The notes below the pieces were generated by a model. That model was given only the letters and a program-made list of their open reading frames with translations. It searched no databases and was not told the origin of the DNA. From NCBI RefSeq assembly GCF_020991375.1, contig NZ_JAJLQZ010000007.1, positions 186,001-250,000 of the forward strand: 64,000 bases of DNA, in the 5' to 3' direction. This DNA is from Glycomyces amatae (lineage in GTDB: Bacteria; Actinomycetota; Actinomycetes; Mycobacteriales; Micromonosporaceae). The first letter of the stretch is position 1. Each line of letters starts with the position of its first letter. Shown here in pieces: positions 42,215-54,877 of the stretch. The translations under genes were made by a program, and so were the position numbers.

Positions 42215-43228
42215 GTGACGTACCAGGTCGCCGTGGCGGGCGCCAGCGGCTACGCGGGAGGCGAGGTGCTGCGGCTGCTCGCCGACCACCCGCAGCTCGA
42301 CGTCGTCGCCGCGGGCGCGCACAGCAACGCCGGTGAGCACATCACCGCAGTCCACCCCCACCTCACCGCTTACGGCGACCGACGCTTCACCCCGACCACC
42401 CCGGAGGCCTTCGCCGAGGCCGACCTGGTGATCATGACCCTCCCGCACGGCCAGTCCGCCGCGCTCGCCGCCCAGCTCCCCGCCGAGCAGAAGATCGTCG
42501 ACCTCGGCGCCGACCACCGGCTCGAGGACGCCGCGGCCTGGGAGGCCTACTACCCCGGCCCCCACGCCGGGACCTGGACCTACGGCCTCCCCGAACTGCC
42601 CGGCCAGCGCGAGGAGATCGCCGCCGCGACCCGGGTCGCCGCGACCGGCTGCTACGCCGTCGCGACCATCCTCGGCCTCCGGCCGCTCCTGGACGCCGGG
42701 ATCGCCTCCCCCGAGGACGTCGTGGTCGTCGCGGCCTCCGGCACCACCGGCGCGGGCAACGCCCCCAAGAAGCACCTGCTCGCCTCCGAGGTCGCCGGGT
42801 CGATCAGCCCCTACAAGGTCGGCGCCCACCAGCACGTCCCCGAGATCAAGCAGGCCACCGGCGCGACCTCGCTCTCGCTGACCCCGCTGCTGGCCCCCAT
42901 GCCGCGCGGCATCCTCTCGACCGTGACCGCCAAGGCCGCCGGCGAGGCCACCGCCGCCGACGTGCGGGCCGCGCTCGCCAAGGCCTACGACGGCGAGCAC
43001 TTCGTCCACGTCCTGCGCGAGGGCCAGTGGCCCGCGACCGCCTCGACCCTCGGCACCAACGCCGTCCAGCTCCAGGGCGCCGTCGACAAGGACTCCGGCC
43101 GGATCATCGTGACCGCCGCGATCGACAACCTCGGCAAGGGCGCGGCCGCGCAGGTCGTCCAGTGCGCCAACCTCATGCTCGGCCTCCCCGAGGCCGCGGG
43201 CCTCACCGTGAACGGAGTGGCCCCGTGA
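42215..43228 (+). CDS. argC: N-acetyl-gamma-glutamyl-phosphate reductase
   Basis: A 337-residue enzyme for the third step of arginine synthesis, NADPH reduction of N-acetylglutamyl phosphate. The NADP fingerprint is [18 protein letters not shown], the catalytic Cys is in [15 protein letters not shown], and [17 protein letters not shown] and the conserved His in [10 protein letters not shown] follow. The start is GTG 42215, 5 nt after GGAGG; an in-frame ATG at 42203 precedes that site. First gene of argCJBDFRGH; its stop overlaps the GTG of argJ. Confidence 0.97.
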   Translation: MTYQVAVAGASGYAGGEVLRLLADHPQLDVVAAGAHSNAGEHITAVHPHLTAYGDRRFTPTTPEAFAEADLVIMTLPHGQSAALAAQLPAEQKIVDLGADHRLEDAAAWEAYYPGPHAGTWTYGLPELPGQREEIAAATRVAATGCYAVATILGLRPLLDAGIASPEDVVVVAASGTTGAGNAPKKHLLASEVAGSISPYKVGAHQHVPEIKQATGATSLSLTPLLAPMPRGILSTVTAKAAGEATAADVRAALAKAYDGEHFVHVLREGQWPATASTLGTNAVQLQGAVDKDSGRIIVTAAIDNLGKGAAAQVVQCANLMLGLPEAAGLTVNGVAP

Positions 43229-44379
43229 CCGTCACGACTCCCAAGGGCTTCCAGGCCTCCGGCGTCACCGCCGGGCTCAAGCCCTCCGGCAGGCCGGACG
43301 TGGCGCTGGTCGTCAACGACGGCCCGCTCCAGGTCGCCGCGGGCCGCTTCACCGGCAACCGCGTCAAGGCCGCCCCCGTCAAGTGGTCCCAGCAGGTCCT
43401 CACCTACGGCCGGCTCAAGGCCGTCGTCCTCAACTCCGGCGGCGCGAACGCCTGCACCGGCGCCGAGGGCTTCCAGAACACGCACGCCACCGCCGAGAAG
43501 ACCGCCGCCCTCCTCGGCTGCGGCGCGGCCGAGGTCGCGGTCTGCTCGACCGGCCTCATCGGCGAGCAGCTCCCGATGGACAAGCTCCTGCCGGGCGTCG
43601 AGGCCGCCGCCGCCGCGCTGGCCGCCGACGGCGGCGAGGCCGCCGCGACCGCGATCATGACCACCGACACCGTCGCCAAGAACGCGGTCGTGACCAGCCC
43701 CGCGGGCTGGAGCGTCGGCGGCGTCGCCAAGGGCGCCGGGATGCTCGCCCCCGGCCTGGCGACCATGCTCGTCGTCCTCACCACCGACGCCGTGGTCGAC
43801 CACCCGCTGGCCGACACCGCGCTCGGCACCGCCTGCCGGTACTCGTTCGACCGGCTCGACTCCGACGGCTCGATGTCCACCAACGACACCGTGCTCCTGC
43901 TCGCCTCCGGCGCCTCCGGCGTCGAAGCCGAGGCGGACGAGTTCATCACCGCGCTCACCGACCTGTGCAAGGACCTCGCGCACCAGCTCCTGAGCGACGC
44001 CGAGGGCTCCACGAAGGACATCGCGATCACCGTCTCGGGCGCCGCGACCGAGGACGACGCGGTCGAGGTCGGCCGCTGCGTCGCCCGCGACAGCCTCGTC
44101 AAGACCGCCATGTTCGGCGGCGACCCCAACTGGGGCCGCATCCTCGCCGCCGTCGGCGTCGCCAAGGCCCCCTTCGACGCCGACGAGGTCGACGTCGCCG
44201 TCAACGGCGTCCAGATCTGCAAGGCCGGCGCCGCCGGGGAGCCGCGCGACCTCGTGGACCTGAAGGACCGCGCCGTCGCGATCGACATCGACCTCCACAA
44301 CGGCGCGGCCTCGGCCACGATCTGGACCAACGACCTGTCCCACGACTACGTCCACGAGAACTCGGCGTACAGCACATGA
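43225..44379 (+). CDS. argJ: Glutamate N-acetyltransferase / ornithine acetyltransferase
   Basis: A 384-residue ArgJ. It recycles acetyl groups from N-acetylornithine to glutamate and, in bifunctional forms, also makes N-acetylglutamate from acetyl-CoA. It is made as a precursor that cleaves itself before a conserved Thr, here the first Thr of AIMTTDT (about T146), giving alpha and beta chains. Other signatures are [28 protein letters not shown] and [15 protein letters not shown]. No argA or argE is in the operon, so the cyclic pathway is used. It is coupled to argC (GTGA) and argB (ATGA). Confidence 0.97.
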   Translation: MTVTTPKGFQASGVTAGLKPSGRPDVALVVNDGPLQVAAGRFTGNRVKAAPVKWSQQVLTYGRLKAVVLNSGGANACTGAEGFQNTHATAEKTAALLGCGAAEVAVCSTGLIGEQLPMDKLLPGVEAAAAALAADGGEAAATAIMTTDTVAKNAVVTSPAGWSVGGVAKGAGMLAPGLATMLVVLTTDAVVDHPLADTALGTACRYSFDRLDSDGSMSTNDTVLLLASGASGVEAEADEFITALTDLCKDLAHQLLSDAEGSTKDIAITVSGAATEDDAVEVGRCVARDSLVKTAMFGGDPNWGRILAAVGVAKAPFDADEVDVAVNGVQICKAGAAGEPRDLVDLKDRAVAIDIDLHNGAASATIWTNDLSHDYVHENSAYST

Positions 44380-45278
44380 GCGCGATAGACGACCTCGCAC
44401 CGAACCTCCAGAAGGCCCTCGGGAAGGCCGAGACCCTCATCGAGGCCCTCCCGTGGCTCCAGCGCTTCACCGGCTCCATCGTGGTGGTCAAGTACGGCGG
44501 CAACGCCATGATCAACCCCGAGCTCCAGGCCGCGTTCGCAGCCGACATGGTGTTCCTGCACTACGTCGGCATCAAGCCGGTCGTCGTGCACGGCGGCGGC
44601 CCCCAGATCTCCTCCATGCTCGCGAAGCTCGACATCGCCTCCGAGTTCAAGGGCGGCCTGCGGGTCACCACCCCCGAGACCGCCGACGTGGTCCGGATGG
44701 TCCTGGTCGGCCAGGTCGGGCGCCAGCTCGTGGGCCTCATCAACAACCACGGCCCCTTCGCCGTCGGCATGTCCGGCGAGGACGCCCAGCTGTTCACCGC
44801 CAAGCGGCGCTGGGCCGAGGTCGAGGGCGAGCGGGTCGACGTCGGCCGCGTCGGCGACGTCGCGTCCGTCAACACCGCCGCCGTCGACGACCTCATCGCC
44901 GCCGGGCGCATCCCCGTGGTCTCCACGGTCGCGCTCGACCACGACGGCATCCTCTACAACCTCAACGCCGACACCGCCGCGGCCGCGCTCGCCGAGGCCC
45001 TCGGCGCGCAGAAGCTCATCGTCCTCACCGACGTCGAAGGGCTGTACGAGAACTGGCCGGACAAGGACTCGCTCCTGCGGCAGATCTCGACCGACCGGCT
45101 CGCCGAGATGCTGCCCTCCCTCCAGGCGGGCATGGTCCCGAAGATGGAGGCCTGCCTGCGCGCGGTCAAGGGCGGCGTCCCCCAGGCGCACGTCATCGAC
45201 GGGCGCGTCCCCCACTCGACGCTGCTGGAGATCTTCACCTCCGACGGCGTCGGCACCATGGTCATGGAGGAGCAGTGA
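44376..45278 (+). CDS. argB: Acetylglutamate kinase
   Basis: A 300-residue amino-acid kinase. It phosphorylates N-acetylglutamate with ATP and is usually the arginine-feedback point. It has VVKYGGNAM (phosphate-binding), [31 protein letters not shown]-like [17 protein letters not shown] and the C-terminal [13 protein letters not shown]. The N-terminal helix before VVVKYGG is long, as in hexameric, arginine-inhibited forms, so feedback control is likely. It overlaps argJ by ATGA and argD by GTGA. Confidence 0.97.
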   Translation: MSAIDDLAPNLQKALGKAETLIEALPWLQRFTGSIVVVKYGGNAMINPELQAAFAADMVFLHYVGIKPVVVHGGGPQISSMLAKLDIASEFKGGLRVTTPETADVVRMVLVGQVGRQLVGLINNHGPFAVGMSGEDAQLFTAKRRWAEVEGERVDVGRVGDVASVNTAAVDDLIAAGRIPVVSTVALDHDGILYNLNADTAAAALAEALGAQKLIVLTDVEGLYENWPDKDSLLRQISTDRLAEMLPSLQAGMVPKMEACLRAVKGGVPQAHVIDGRVPHSTLLEIFTSDGVGTMVMEEQ

Positions 45279-46555
45279 GTTACTCCCAGCAGCTCAAGGA
45301 CCGGTACGCCAAGGCCCTCATGGGCAACTACGGCCTGCCGCCCGTCGCGATCCGCGAAGGCGAGGGCCGCACCGTCACCGACGTGGACGGCAACACCTAC
45401 CTCGACATGATCGGCGGCATCGCCGTCTCCAGCCTGGGGCACGACCACCCCGCGCTGGTCGAGGCCGTCGCGGGCCAGGCCGCGCGGCTCGCCCACACCT
45501 CGAACCTCTTCCTGCACGAGAAGGAGGTCGAGCTCGCCGAGAAGCTCCTCGAGCTGTGGGGCCACCCCGGCCGGGTCTTCCTGTGCAACTCCGGCACCGA
45601 GGCCAACGAGGCCGCGCTGAAGCTCGCGCTGCTCCACGGCAACGCCTTGGGCCGCACCAGGATCGTCGCCACCGAGAACGGCTTCCACGGCCGGTCCCTC
45701 GGCGCCCTGTCCATCACCGGGAAGGCCGCGATCCGCGAGCCGTTCGAGCCGCTGGGCCGCGACGTCGTGTTCGTGCCCTACGGCGACGCCGACGCCCTCA
45801 AGGCCGCCGTCGACGACTCGGTCGCCGCGGTGTTCCTCGAACCGACCCAGGGCGAGACCGGCGTCGTGCCCTCGCCCCCCGGCTACCTCGAGGCCGCGCG
45901 GGAGCTCACGACCGCGAGCAACGCCCTGCTCGTCCTCGACGAGATCCAGTCCGGCTTCGGCCGCACCGGCGCCTGGTTCGCCCACCACGCCGAAGGGATC
46001 GTCCCCGACGTCGTGACCCTCGCCAAGGGCCTCGGCGGCGGCGTCCCGATCGGCGCGGTCCTCGCCACCGAGGAGGCCGCCGCGCTGTTCACCAAGGGCG
46101 TGCACGGCTCCACCTTCGGCGGCAACCCCATCGCGTGCGCGGCGTCCCTGGCCGTGATCGACACGATCGAGCGCGAGCACCTGTTCGCGAACGTCCTCGC
46201 CCTCGGCGAGCACCTCGACGCCCGGCTCGCCGCCGACCCGCGGGTCACCGAGGTCCGCGGCCAGGCCCTGTGGCGCGGCATCAACCTCGCCGAGCCCGTC
46301 GCGGCCGAGGTGGTCGGCCACCTCATCGGCCTCGGCGTGCTCGCCAACGCGCCCCGGCCCGACACGGTCCGGATCGCCCCGCCGCTCACCATCACCCGGC
46401 CCGAGCTCGACGCGTTCTGCGACAAGCTCATCGAAGCCCTCGACGCCATCGTCCCGCACCCGTCGCCCCGCCCGCCGGCGCCGCTTCGCGACGCCTCTCC
46501 CCGAACCGGAGGGGCTGCGCCCCACGGAGCTCCGCACCCGGGAGGTCGACCGTGA
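45275..46555 (+). CDS. argD: Acetylornithine aminotransferase with a repeat-derived C-terminal tail
   Basis: A 426-residue PLP enzyme converting N-acetylglutamate semialdehyde to N-acetylornithine. It shows [14 protein letters not shown], the [11 protein letters not shown] segment, [14 protein letters not shown], the PLP lysine in [14 protein letters not shown], and the GSTFGGNP loop. Typical ArgD ends shortly after '[12 protein letters not shown]'. Here about 33 further Pro/Arg/Gly-rich residues follow, encoded by a copy of the dispersed repeat (46456-46512). The tail is probably a neutral extension after repeat insertion removed the old stop. It overlaps argB and argF by 4 bp each. Confidence 0.96.
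   Translation: MSYSQQLKDRYAKALMGNYGLPPVAIREGEGRTVTDVDGNTYLDMIGGIAVSSLGHDHPALVEAVAGQAARLAHTSNLFLHEKEVELAEKLLELWGHPGRVFLCNSGTEANEAALKLALLHGNALGRTRIVATENGFHGRSLGALSITGKAAIREPFEPLGRDVVFVPYGDADALKAAVDDSVAAVFLEPTQGETGVVPSPPGYLEAARELTTASNALLVLDEIQSGFGRTGAWFAHHAEGIVPDVVTLAKGLGGGVPIGAVLATEEAAALFTKGVHGSTFGGNPIACAASLAVIDTIEREHLFANVLALGEHLDARLAADPRVTEVRGQALWRGINLAEPVAAEVVGHLIGLGVLANAPRPDTVRIAPPLTITRPELDAFCDKLIEALDAIVPHPSPRPPAPLRDASPRTGGAAPHGAPHPGGRP
46456..46512 (+). repeat. Dispersed repeat copy inside the 3' end of argD
   Basis: GCACCCGTCGCCCCGCCC (46456-46473) is identical to 41257-41274. CTCCCCGAACCGGAG (46498-46512) matches the end motif at 41296-41310 and 41418-41432 except at its second base. The spacing between the motifs is also similar (24 and 21 bp). 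The copy is translated as the extra C-terminal tail of ArgD. Confidence 0.8.
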
Positions 46556-47507
46556 CTCTCAACGCAGCTCAGCAGCACCAGGCTCTACCGGGCGTGAGGC
46601 ACTTTCTCAAGGACGACGACATCACCCCCGCGCAGCAGGCCGAGATCCTCGACCTCGCCGCCAAGATGAAGGCCGACCGCCACGCCCACCGCCCCCTCGC
46701 GGGCCCCAAGTCCGTCGCGGTCGTCTTCGAGAAGCCCTCCACCCGGACCCGGCTGTCGTTCGACGTCGGCATCGCCGAGCTCGGCGGCCACTCCGTGGTC
46801 ATCGACGCCCAGTCCACCCAGCTCGGCCGCGGCGAGTCCGTCGCCGACACCGCCCGGGTCCTGTCCCGGTACGTCAGCGCCATCGTGATCCGCACCTTCG
46901 GCGACGACCGGATCGCCGAGCTCGCCGAGCCCGCCACCGTTCCGGTCGTCAACGCGCTCACCGACGGCTGGCACCCCTGCCAGCTCCTGGCCGACCTCCA
47001 GACCATCGCCGAGCACCGGCCGCTCAAGGGCACGAGCATCGCCTACCTCGGCGACGCCGCCTTCAACATGGGCAACTCCACGGTCATCGCCTCCTCCCTC
47101 GCCGGGATGCACGTCCGCGTCGGCGCCCCCGAGGGCTACCAGCCCGCCGCCGAGGTCCTCGAGCGCGCCGCGCGGATCAACGCCGCCACGGGCGGGTCGG
47201 TCACCGTCACCGCCGACCCCGTCGAGGCGGTCGCGGGCGCCGACGTGGTCTCCACCGACGCGTGGGTCTCGATGGGCATGGCCGACAGCGCCAAGCGCTT
47301 CGGCGAACTGCACGCCTACCAGCTCAACGCCGGCCTGCTCGCCCACGCCGCCGACGACGCGATCGTGCTGCACTGCCTCCCGGCCCACCGCGGCGAGGAG
47401 ATCACCGACGAGTGTCTAGACGGCCCGCAGTCGCGCGTGTTCGACCAGGCCGAGAACCGCCTCCACGCCCAGAAGGCCCTCCTCGCGTGGCTCGTGAAGG
47501 AGTCGCA

Positions 47508-47511
<4 letters not shown>
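46552..47511 (+). CDS. argF: Ornithine carbamoyltransferase
   Basis: A 319-residue enzyme making citrulline from ornithine and carbamoyl phosphate. The carbamoyl-phosphate site is [11 protein letters not shown], followed by [18 protein letters not shown] and the HPCQ motif in [12 protein letters not shown]. The ornithine loop is in [12 protein letters not shown] and the catalytic Cys is in [12 protein letters not shown]. The GTG at 46552 has GGGAGG 6 nt upstream and overlaps the argD stop. No arginine-deiminase genes are nearby, so the role is anabolic. Confidence 0.96.
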
Positions 47512-50646
<3,135 letters not shown>

Positions 50647-50652
50647 GACGCA

Positions 50653-50688
50653 GCGGAGCGGCCCGCGCCTTCGCGCGGGCCGCTCCGC
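50653..50688. terminator. Terminator of the arginine operon (bidirectional)
   Basis: GCGGAGCGGCCCGCGC (50653-50668), loop CTTC, and the exact complement (50673-50688) form a 16-bp stem. It separates argH from the convergent secreted-protein gene (stop at 50696) and can serve both strands. Confidence 0.9.
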
Positions 50689-50695
50689 GTCGCCG

Positions 50696-51181
50696 CTAGG
50701 AACCCGGCTGGAGCAGGACGGGCTCGTCGCAGACCTCGACGGGCCCGGTGCCGAGGTCGTCGGTGAGGCAGACGGCCACCGTCACGTAATCGATCGACGC
50801 GCCCGCCTCGGCGTTCAGCTCGAAGTCGAACGCGAAGGACGACTCCGTGTCAGGCAGCGCCACGCGGTGCTCGGCCACGGGCCAGTCGTGCGAGTGGGCG
50901 GTGAACCGGACGTGGCGCGGGAACGGCACCACGTCGAGGCAGGGCCGGTCGTCGGCGATCGTGGTCGAGGCCTTGCCGGTGATCGCCACGGTCGGCTGGA
51001 CGACGAAGTCGGGCCACTCGGCCTCCCCGGTGGCCTCGTAGAAGGTGCAGTAGTCCTCGCCGGTGTCGCTCACCGTGAAGGGGACCGGTGCGGCCGCCGC
51101 CGGTGCGGCGGCCGCGAGCGCGAACAGGACGCCCGCGACGAGCGCGATGGCGCCGCGCAGCAGGCTGGGAAGTCGTGTCAT
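50696..51181 (-). CDS. Secreted protein of unknown function
   Basis: A 161-residue protein from ATG 51181. The signal peptide is MTRLPSLLRGAIALVAGVLF followed by Ala-rich sequence, with cleavage near AAA-AP (about residue 31). The mature part is beta-rich and acidic (VPFTVSDTGEDYCTFYEATGEAEWPDF; VALPDTESSFAFDFELNAEAGASIDYVTVAVCL) with four Cys that could form two disulfides. It looks like a small beta-sandwich, but no family is recognised. It is convergent with argH. Confidence 0.65.
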   Translation of the reverse strand: MTRLPSLLRGAIALVAGVLFALAAAAPAAAAPVPFTVSDTGEDYCTFYEATGEAEWPDFVVQPTVAITGKASTTIADDRPCLDVVPFPRHVRFTAHSHDWPVAEHRVALPDTESSFAFDFELNAEAGASIDYVTVAVCLTDDLGTGPVEVCDEPVLLQPGS

Positions 51182-51266
51182 GGGACTCCGATCAGGGGTG
51201 TGCGGAGCCGCGCCCAACCTCGCGCTCCGTCGCCGGACATTTACAAGAGTAAATATCCAGGAAGCC

Positions 51267-51818
51267 TTACCACGCGTCAAGCTCCTTGGCGAGCCTGCGG
51301 AGCCGCACGCTCGTCATGACGGTGATGATCCCCCAGATGATCGCGAAGAACCCGATGGTCACCACGAGCGCGACCGCCCCCGAACCGGGATCGGCGAGCA
51401 GCAGGATCCCGAGCACCACGCCGGCGAGCCCCGAGAGGATGAAGAGCCAGCGCCCGCCCGCATCGCGGGAGAGCCCGAGACCGGAGACGATCGAGCCGAC
51501 GCCGGTGACGATCGCCCAGATCGCGATGACGTACAGGAGCACGAGCGCGGTGATGTCGGGCCAGAGCAGCGCGACCAGCCCGGCGATGATCCCGAGGGCG
51601 CCGACGACGATGAGGAATCCGCGCCCGGAGGACCGCCGCAGGCCCATGGCCAGGATGCCGGCCCCGTCCACGATGGCGTAGGCGCCGAACAGGATGACGA
51701 GGGCGACCAGCGTGATCTCGGGCCAGAAGACCGCGAGGGCCCCGAAGAGGACGGTGAAGATACCGCGGGCCAGCACCCAGGCCCAACTCCGAGCGAGCAG
51801 TTCGAGCACCGCAACCAC
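51267..51818 (-). CDS. HdeD/DUF308-family membrane protein
   Basis: A 183-residue protein with six evenly spaced membrane helices arranged as repeated hairpins (ARGIFTVLFGALAVFWPEITLVALVILFGAYAIVDGAGIL; FLIVVGALGIIAGLVALLWPDITALVLLYVIAIWAIVTG; LFILSGLAGVVLGILLLADPGSGAVALVVTIGFFAIIWG). The 'WP-I(T)' motif after each hairpin is typical of HdeD-like proteins, linked to acid stress in enterobacteria. Its role in actinomycetes is unknown. It appears to be a single-gene unit. Confidence 0.82.
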   Translation of the reverse strand: MVAVLELLARSWAWVLARGIFTVLFGALAVFWPEITLVALVILFGAYAIVDGAGILAMGLRRSSGRGFLIVVGALGIIAGLVALLWPDITALVLLYVIAIWAIVTGVGSIVSGLGLSRDAGGRWLFILSGLAGVVLGILLLADPGSGAVALVVTIGFFAIIWGIITVMTSVRLRRLAKELDAW

Positions 51819-51923
51819 CCCGTTCCACCTGCGATAACACTATGCATCCGAGGCTAGCCCCAACACGACGAACCGACGCGGTTTCCTTGAAAACCCGACA
51901 CGATGCCGCACACTCGAAGCGGG

Positions 51924-52220
51924 TCAGGCGAGCTTGGCGGACAGGATCACCCGGCAGACTTCCACGGGCCCGGCCTCGGCCTGGCCGAGGTGATCGCCGA
52001 GTCCGTTGGTGGGGAACGCCGTCACATGCCCTGGGCTGATCCAGGCCGGCTCGGGCGTCATGACCTGGAGCGAGCGCGGCGCCGAGTTCGCGAACTCCAG
52101 GGAGGCGATCAGGGGAACGACCAGGACGCGGCCGGGAACGATCTCTCCGGTGGAGAGAATGACGACGCGGCGGCCGGGACGGTCGCCGCGCTCGTAGATC
52201 GCACCACGCTCGAAGATCAC
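51924..52220 (-). CDS. PemK/MazF-like toxin
   Basis: A 98-residue protein from GTG 52220 with the SH3-barrel pattern of MazF/PemK/CcdB toxins: FERGAIYERGDRPGRRVVILST, VPGRVLVVPLIAS and HVTAFPTNGLGDHLGQAEAGPVEVCRVI. MazF-type members cut mRNA; CcdB-type members poison gyrase. The motif set is closer to the MazF side but not decisive. It overlaps the upstream antitoxin gene by 4 bp (GTGA) and shares its leaderless promoter with the strong operator. Confidence 0.72.
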   Translation of the reverse strand: MIFERGAIYERGDRPGRRVVILSTGEIVPGRVLVVPLIASLEFANSAPRSLQVMTPEPAWISPGHVTAFPTNGLGDHLGQAEAGPVEVCRVILSAKLA

Positions 52221-52447
52221 TCTCGGCCCTCGCCGTCCAGGGCCGCGACATCGGCGTCCCATTCGGCCGTGAAGCCGACGGCGTCCGCCGCGGCTTGGAC
52301 GGCCGCGGCGTCGGCGAGGTAGGCCTGGAGATTCGCCTCGACGAGGGCTTGGCGGATGTGCTCGGTGACAGGCACGCCGTGCGCCTCGGCTATGCCCTTC
52401 GCTCGGTCGTACTCGTCCTTGGGTATGCGTACTGAGATCATGTCCAT
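52217..52447 (-). CDS. Ribbon-helix-helix antitoxin
   Basis: A 76-residue protein from ATG 52447. Residues 3-35 (MISVRIPKDEYDRAKGIAEAHGVPVTEHIRQALVE) form a ribbon-helix-helix DNA-binding domain. The acidic C-terminal helix (ADAVGFTAEWDADVAALDGEG) is expected to wrap the toxin. TACAAA (52454-52459) ends 6 nt before the ATG, so the mRNA is probably leaderless. A 31-bp operator lies just upstream. It is followed with a 4-bp overlap by the MazF-like toxin. Confidence 0.78.
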   Translation of the reverse strand: MDMISVRIPKDEYDRAKGIAEAHGVPVTEHIRQALVEANLQAYLADAAAVQAAADAVGFTAEWDADVAALDGEGRE

Positions 52448-52453
52448 ACTGCT

Positions 52454-52496
52454 TTTGTAGCATGCAATTCTGTAGGCGAACAACGCCTACAGAATT
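52454..52496 (-). promoter_or_regulatory. Operator-promoter of the MazEF-like pair
   Basis: AATTCTGTAGGCG (52466-52478) and its exact complement CGCCTACAGAATT (52484-52496) flank AACAA: 13-bp perfect arms. On the minus strand TTGTTC and TACAAA (52454-52459) form a promoter with an 18-bp spacer overlapping the right arm. Autorepression by the antitoxin or the complex is the likely use. Confidence 0.75.
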
Positions 52497-52513
52497 TGAT
52501 GCGGTGTTATCAA

Positions 52514-52538
52514 GGCCCCGGCGCGCTGCGCCGGGGCC
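52514..52538 (-). terminator. Terminator of the MMPL transporter gene
   Basis: GGCCCCGGCGC (52514-52524), loop GCT, and GCGCCGGGGCC (52528-52538) form a perfect 11-bp stem, extended by an A-T pair, 14 bp after the MMPL stop codon. It also insulates the divergent toxin-antitoxin promoter. Confidence 0.75.
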
Positions 52539-52552
52539 TCGCTGTCTCGGGT

Positions 52553-54682
52553 TTAGCGGACCGCGGCCGGTTCGCGGCCGGTCTCCGTCCGCTCCGGCTC
52601 GGGTTCCACCGTCACGTGCGGCAGGACCCTGTCCAGCCATTTCGGGATCCACCACGCGCCCCGGCCCATGGCCTTCATCAGCGCCGGGACCAGCAGGCAG
52701 CGGATCACGAACGCGTCGATGAAGATCGCCGCGGCCATCCCGATCCCGAACTGCTGCATCATCCGCGACTCGCTGAACATGAACGCCCCGAACACCGCGA
52801 TCATGATCGCCGCCGCCGCGGTCACCACGCTCCCGGTCGACGCCAGCCCCTTGCGCACCGCCTCGACGGCGTCGCCGGTCCGCACCCACTCCTCGCGCAT
52901 CCGCGACATCAGGAACACCTCGTAGTCCATCGACAGCCCGAAGATGATCGCGAAGCTCATCACCGGCACGAACGCCTCGATCGGCCCCGGCTGCGTCCCC
53001 AGCAGCCCCTCCTGGAAGATCCAGGCGACCAGGCCCAGGCTCGCGCCGATCGTCAGCAGGTTGAGCACCGCGGCCTTGAGCGGGATCAGGACCGAGCGGA
53101 ACACCGCCATCAGCAGCAGCATCGACAGGCCCACCACGATCACCAGGAACAGCGGCGCCCGCTGCTCGATGATGTCGCTGAAGTCGATCGCCGCGGCCGT
53201 CGGACCGCCCACGAGCTGGACCCCCTCGACCCCGTCGAGGTCCTCGCGCAGCTGGTGCACCAGGTCCACCGTCGCCTCGTCGCTCGGCCCGCCCGTGCCG
53301 ATCACGAACGACATCCACAGCTGCGGCGCGACCTCGACCGCCGGGGAGGCCTGCTCCACCGCGTCGAGCGCCCCGACCGCCTCGTACGCGGCCGCCGCCT
53401 CGGCCTCGGTGCCGTCCGTGACCACCATGAGCGGGCCGTTGAAGCCCTTGCCGAACCCGTCGCTGAGCATGTCGTACGCCTGGCGGCTCTGCAGCTCCTC
53501 GGACTCGGTGCCCGCGTCGGCGAAGCCCAGCCGCAGCCCCGTCAGCGGCGCCGAGAGCGCCACCAGCCCGACGGTGACCAGCACGATCGCCAGCCAGGCG
53601 CGCTTCTCGACGAACCGCGACCACGCGTTCCAGCGCCGCCCCGGCACGCCCTTCGCCTTCGCGGCGTGCCTCCGGACCCGCTTCTCGATCCGCTTCCCGA
53701 ACAGCGCCAGCAGCGCCGGCAGCAGCGTCACCGAGGCGATCATGGTCACCAGGACCACCAGCGCCACCGCGATCGCGACCGATTGCAGCGCACCGAGACC
53801 CAGCGCGTACAGGCCGATGAGCGCGATGATCACCACGGAGCCGGCGAACAGGACCGAGCGCCCGGCCGTGTCCAGCGCGGCGGCCGCCGCGGCCCTGCGG
53901 CTCGCGCCGCCCAGCAGCTCGGAGCGGAAGCGCGCGAAGATGAGCAGCGCGTAGTCGACCCCGACGCCCAGGCCCACCAGGAACAGGATCGGCGTCAGGA
54001 AGGTCGGCAGCGTCACGACGTGCGAGACGAGCACGGCCAGGCCGAACGTGGTCCCCACGGCGAACACCGCGGTGATGAGCGGCAGGCTCGCGGCCAGGAA
54101 CGACCCGAACATGAGCACGAGGATCACCAGCGCCGCGAGGATGCCGACGCCCTCGGCGGCCCCGCCGCCGCCCTCCTCGACCTCGCGGATCGGGTCGCCG
54201 CCCAGCGCGACCTCCAGGCCGTCCCCGGAGGCCTCCTCGGCGAGCGGCAGCAGCGCCGCGGCCTCCTCGGCGGTGCCGTCGAAGACCGCCGTCGCGTACC
54301 CGACGGTGCCGTCCTCGCCGATCGCCCCGTACTCGGCGTACGGGTCGTTCACCGACGCGACCCCGGGCATCCCGGCGATCTCGGCCAGGAGCGCGTCGAC
54401 GCGGTCCCGCTCGGCCGCGACGTCGTCGGCCGCGAAGACCACCTGCACCGAGACGTCGTTCGCCTCGGGCGCGCGCTCCTCGAGCAGGTCGGCCAGCTCC
54501 TGGGACTCGGTCCCGGGCATGGAGAAGTCGTCCTCGAAGGCCGAGCCGACCGCGCCGGAGGCGCCGATCGACGCGCCGAACACGAGGACCCAGAGGAGGA
54601 TCGCGATCCAGGGGCGCCGCTGCGTCCAGTGGGACAGCCGGGCCATCGCCGAACGCGGTTGTGAGGCAAGGTGTGGTTCCAT
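52553..54682 (-). CDS. MMPL-family RND transporter
   Basis: A 709-residue protein with two repeats. Each repeat has one membrane helix, a periplasm-side porter domain and five further helices. Family hallmarks are LTPILFLVGLGVGVDYALLIFARFR and SFAIIFGLSMDYEVFLMSRMREEW, both with the conserved Gly-Val/Met-Asp-Tyr in the proton-path helix. MMPL proteins export lipids, siderophores or drugs using the proton gradient. The start is uncertain: ATG 54682 was chosen, but GTG 54691 and ATG 54646 are in frame and no ribosome-binding site is clear. It lies downstream of a two-component pair on the same strand and may be controlled by it. Confidence 0.88.
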   Translation of the reverse strand: MEPHLASQPRSAMARLSHWTQRRPWIAILLWVLVFGASIGASGAVGSAFEDDFSMPGTESQELADLLEERAPEANDVSVQVVFAADDVAAERDRVDALLAEIAGMPGVASVNDPYAEYGAIGEDGTVGYATAVFDGTAEEAAALLPLAEEASGDGLEVALGGDPIREVEEGGGGAAEGVGILAALVILVLMFGSFLAASLPLITAVFAVGTTFGLAVLVSHVVTLPTFLTPILFLVGLGVGVDYALLIFARFRSELLGGASRRAAAAAALDTAGRSVLFAGSVVIIALIGLYALGLGALQSVAIAVALVVLVTMIASVTLLPALLALFGKRIEKRVRRHAAKAKGVPGRRWNAWSRFVEKRAWLAIVLVTVGLVALSAPLTGLRLGFADAGTESEELQSRQAYDMLSDGFGKGFNGPLMVVTDGTEAEAAAAYEAVGALDAVEQASPAVEVAPQLWMSFVIGTGGPSDEATVDLVHQLREDLDGVEGVQLVGGPTAAAIDFSDIIEQRAPLFLVIVVGLSMLLLMAVFRSVLIPLKAAVLNLLTIGASLGLVAWIFQEGLLGTQPGPIEAFVPVMSFAIIFGLSMDYEVFLMSRMREEWVRTGDAVEAVRKGLASTGSVVTAAAAIMIAVFGAFMFSESRMMQQFGIGMAAAIFIDAFVIRCLLVPALMKAMGRGAWWIPKWLDRVLPHVTVEPEPERTETGREPAAVR

Positions 54683-54877
54683 GCGGTCCACTGTCGGCGC
54701 GGCGAACGCCCGGCCGCATCACCTTCACGGGGCGACCGCCGTACGCCCGGGGGACCACACCCGGGCCGGGCGACTACACCCCCGGTCGCACCGGCCCGCC
54801 GGCGAGCTGCGGCGCCGGCTCCGAGGAGCGCCCGCCGAAGGCCCCGCCCTTCTGCGCGGCCGGGCCCTCGACCGGTC

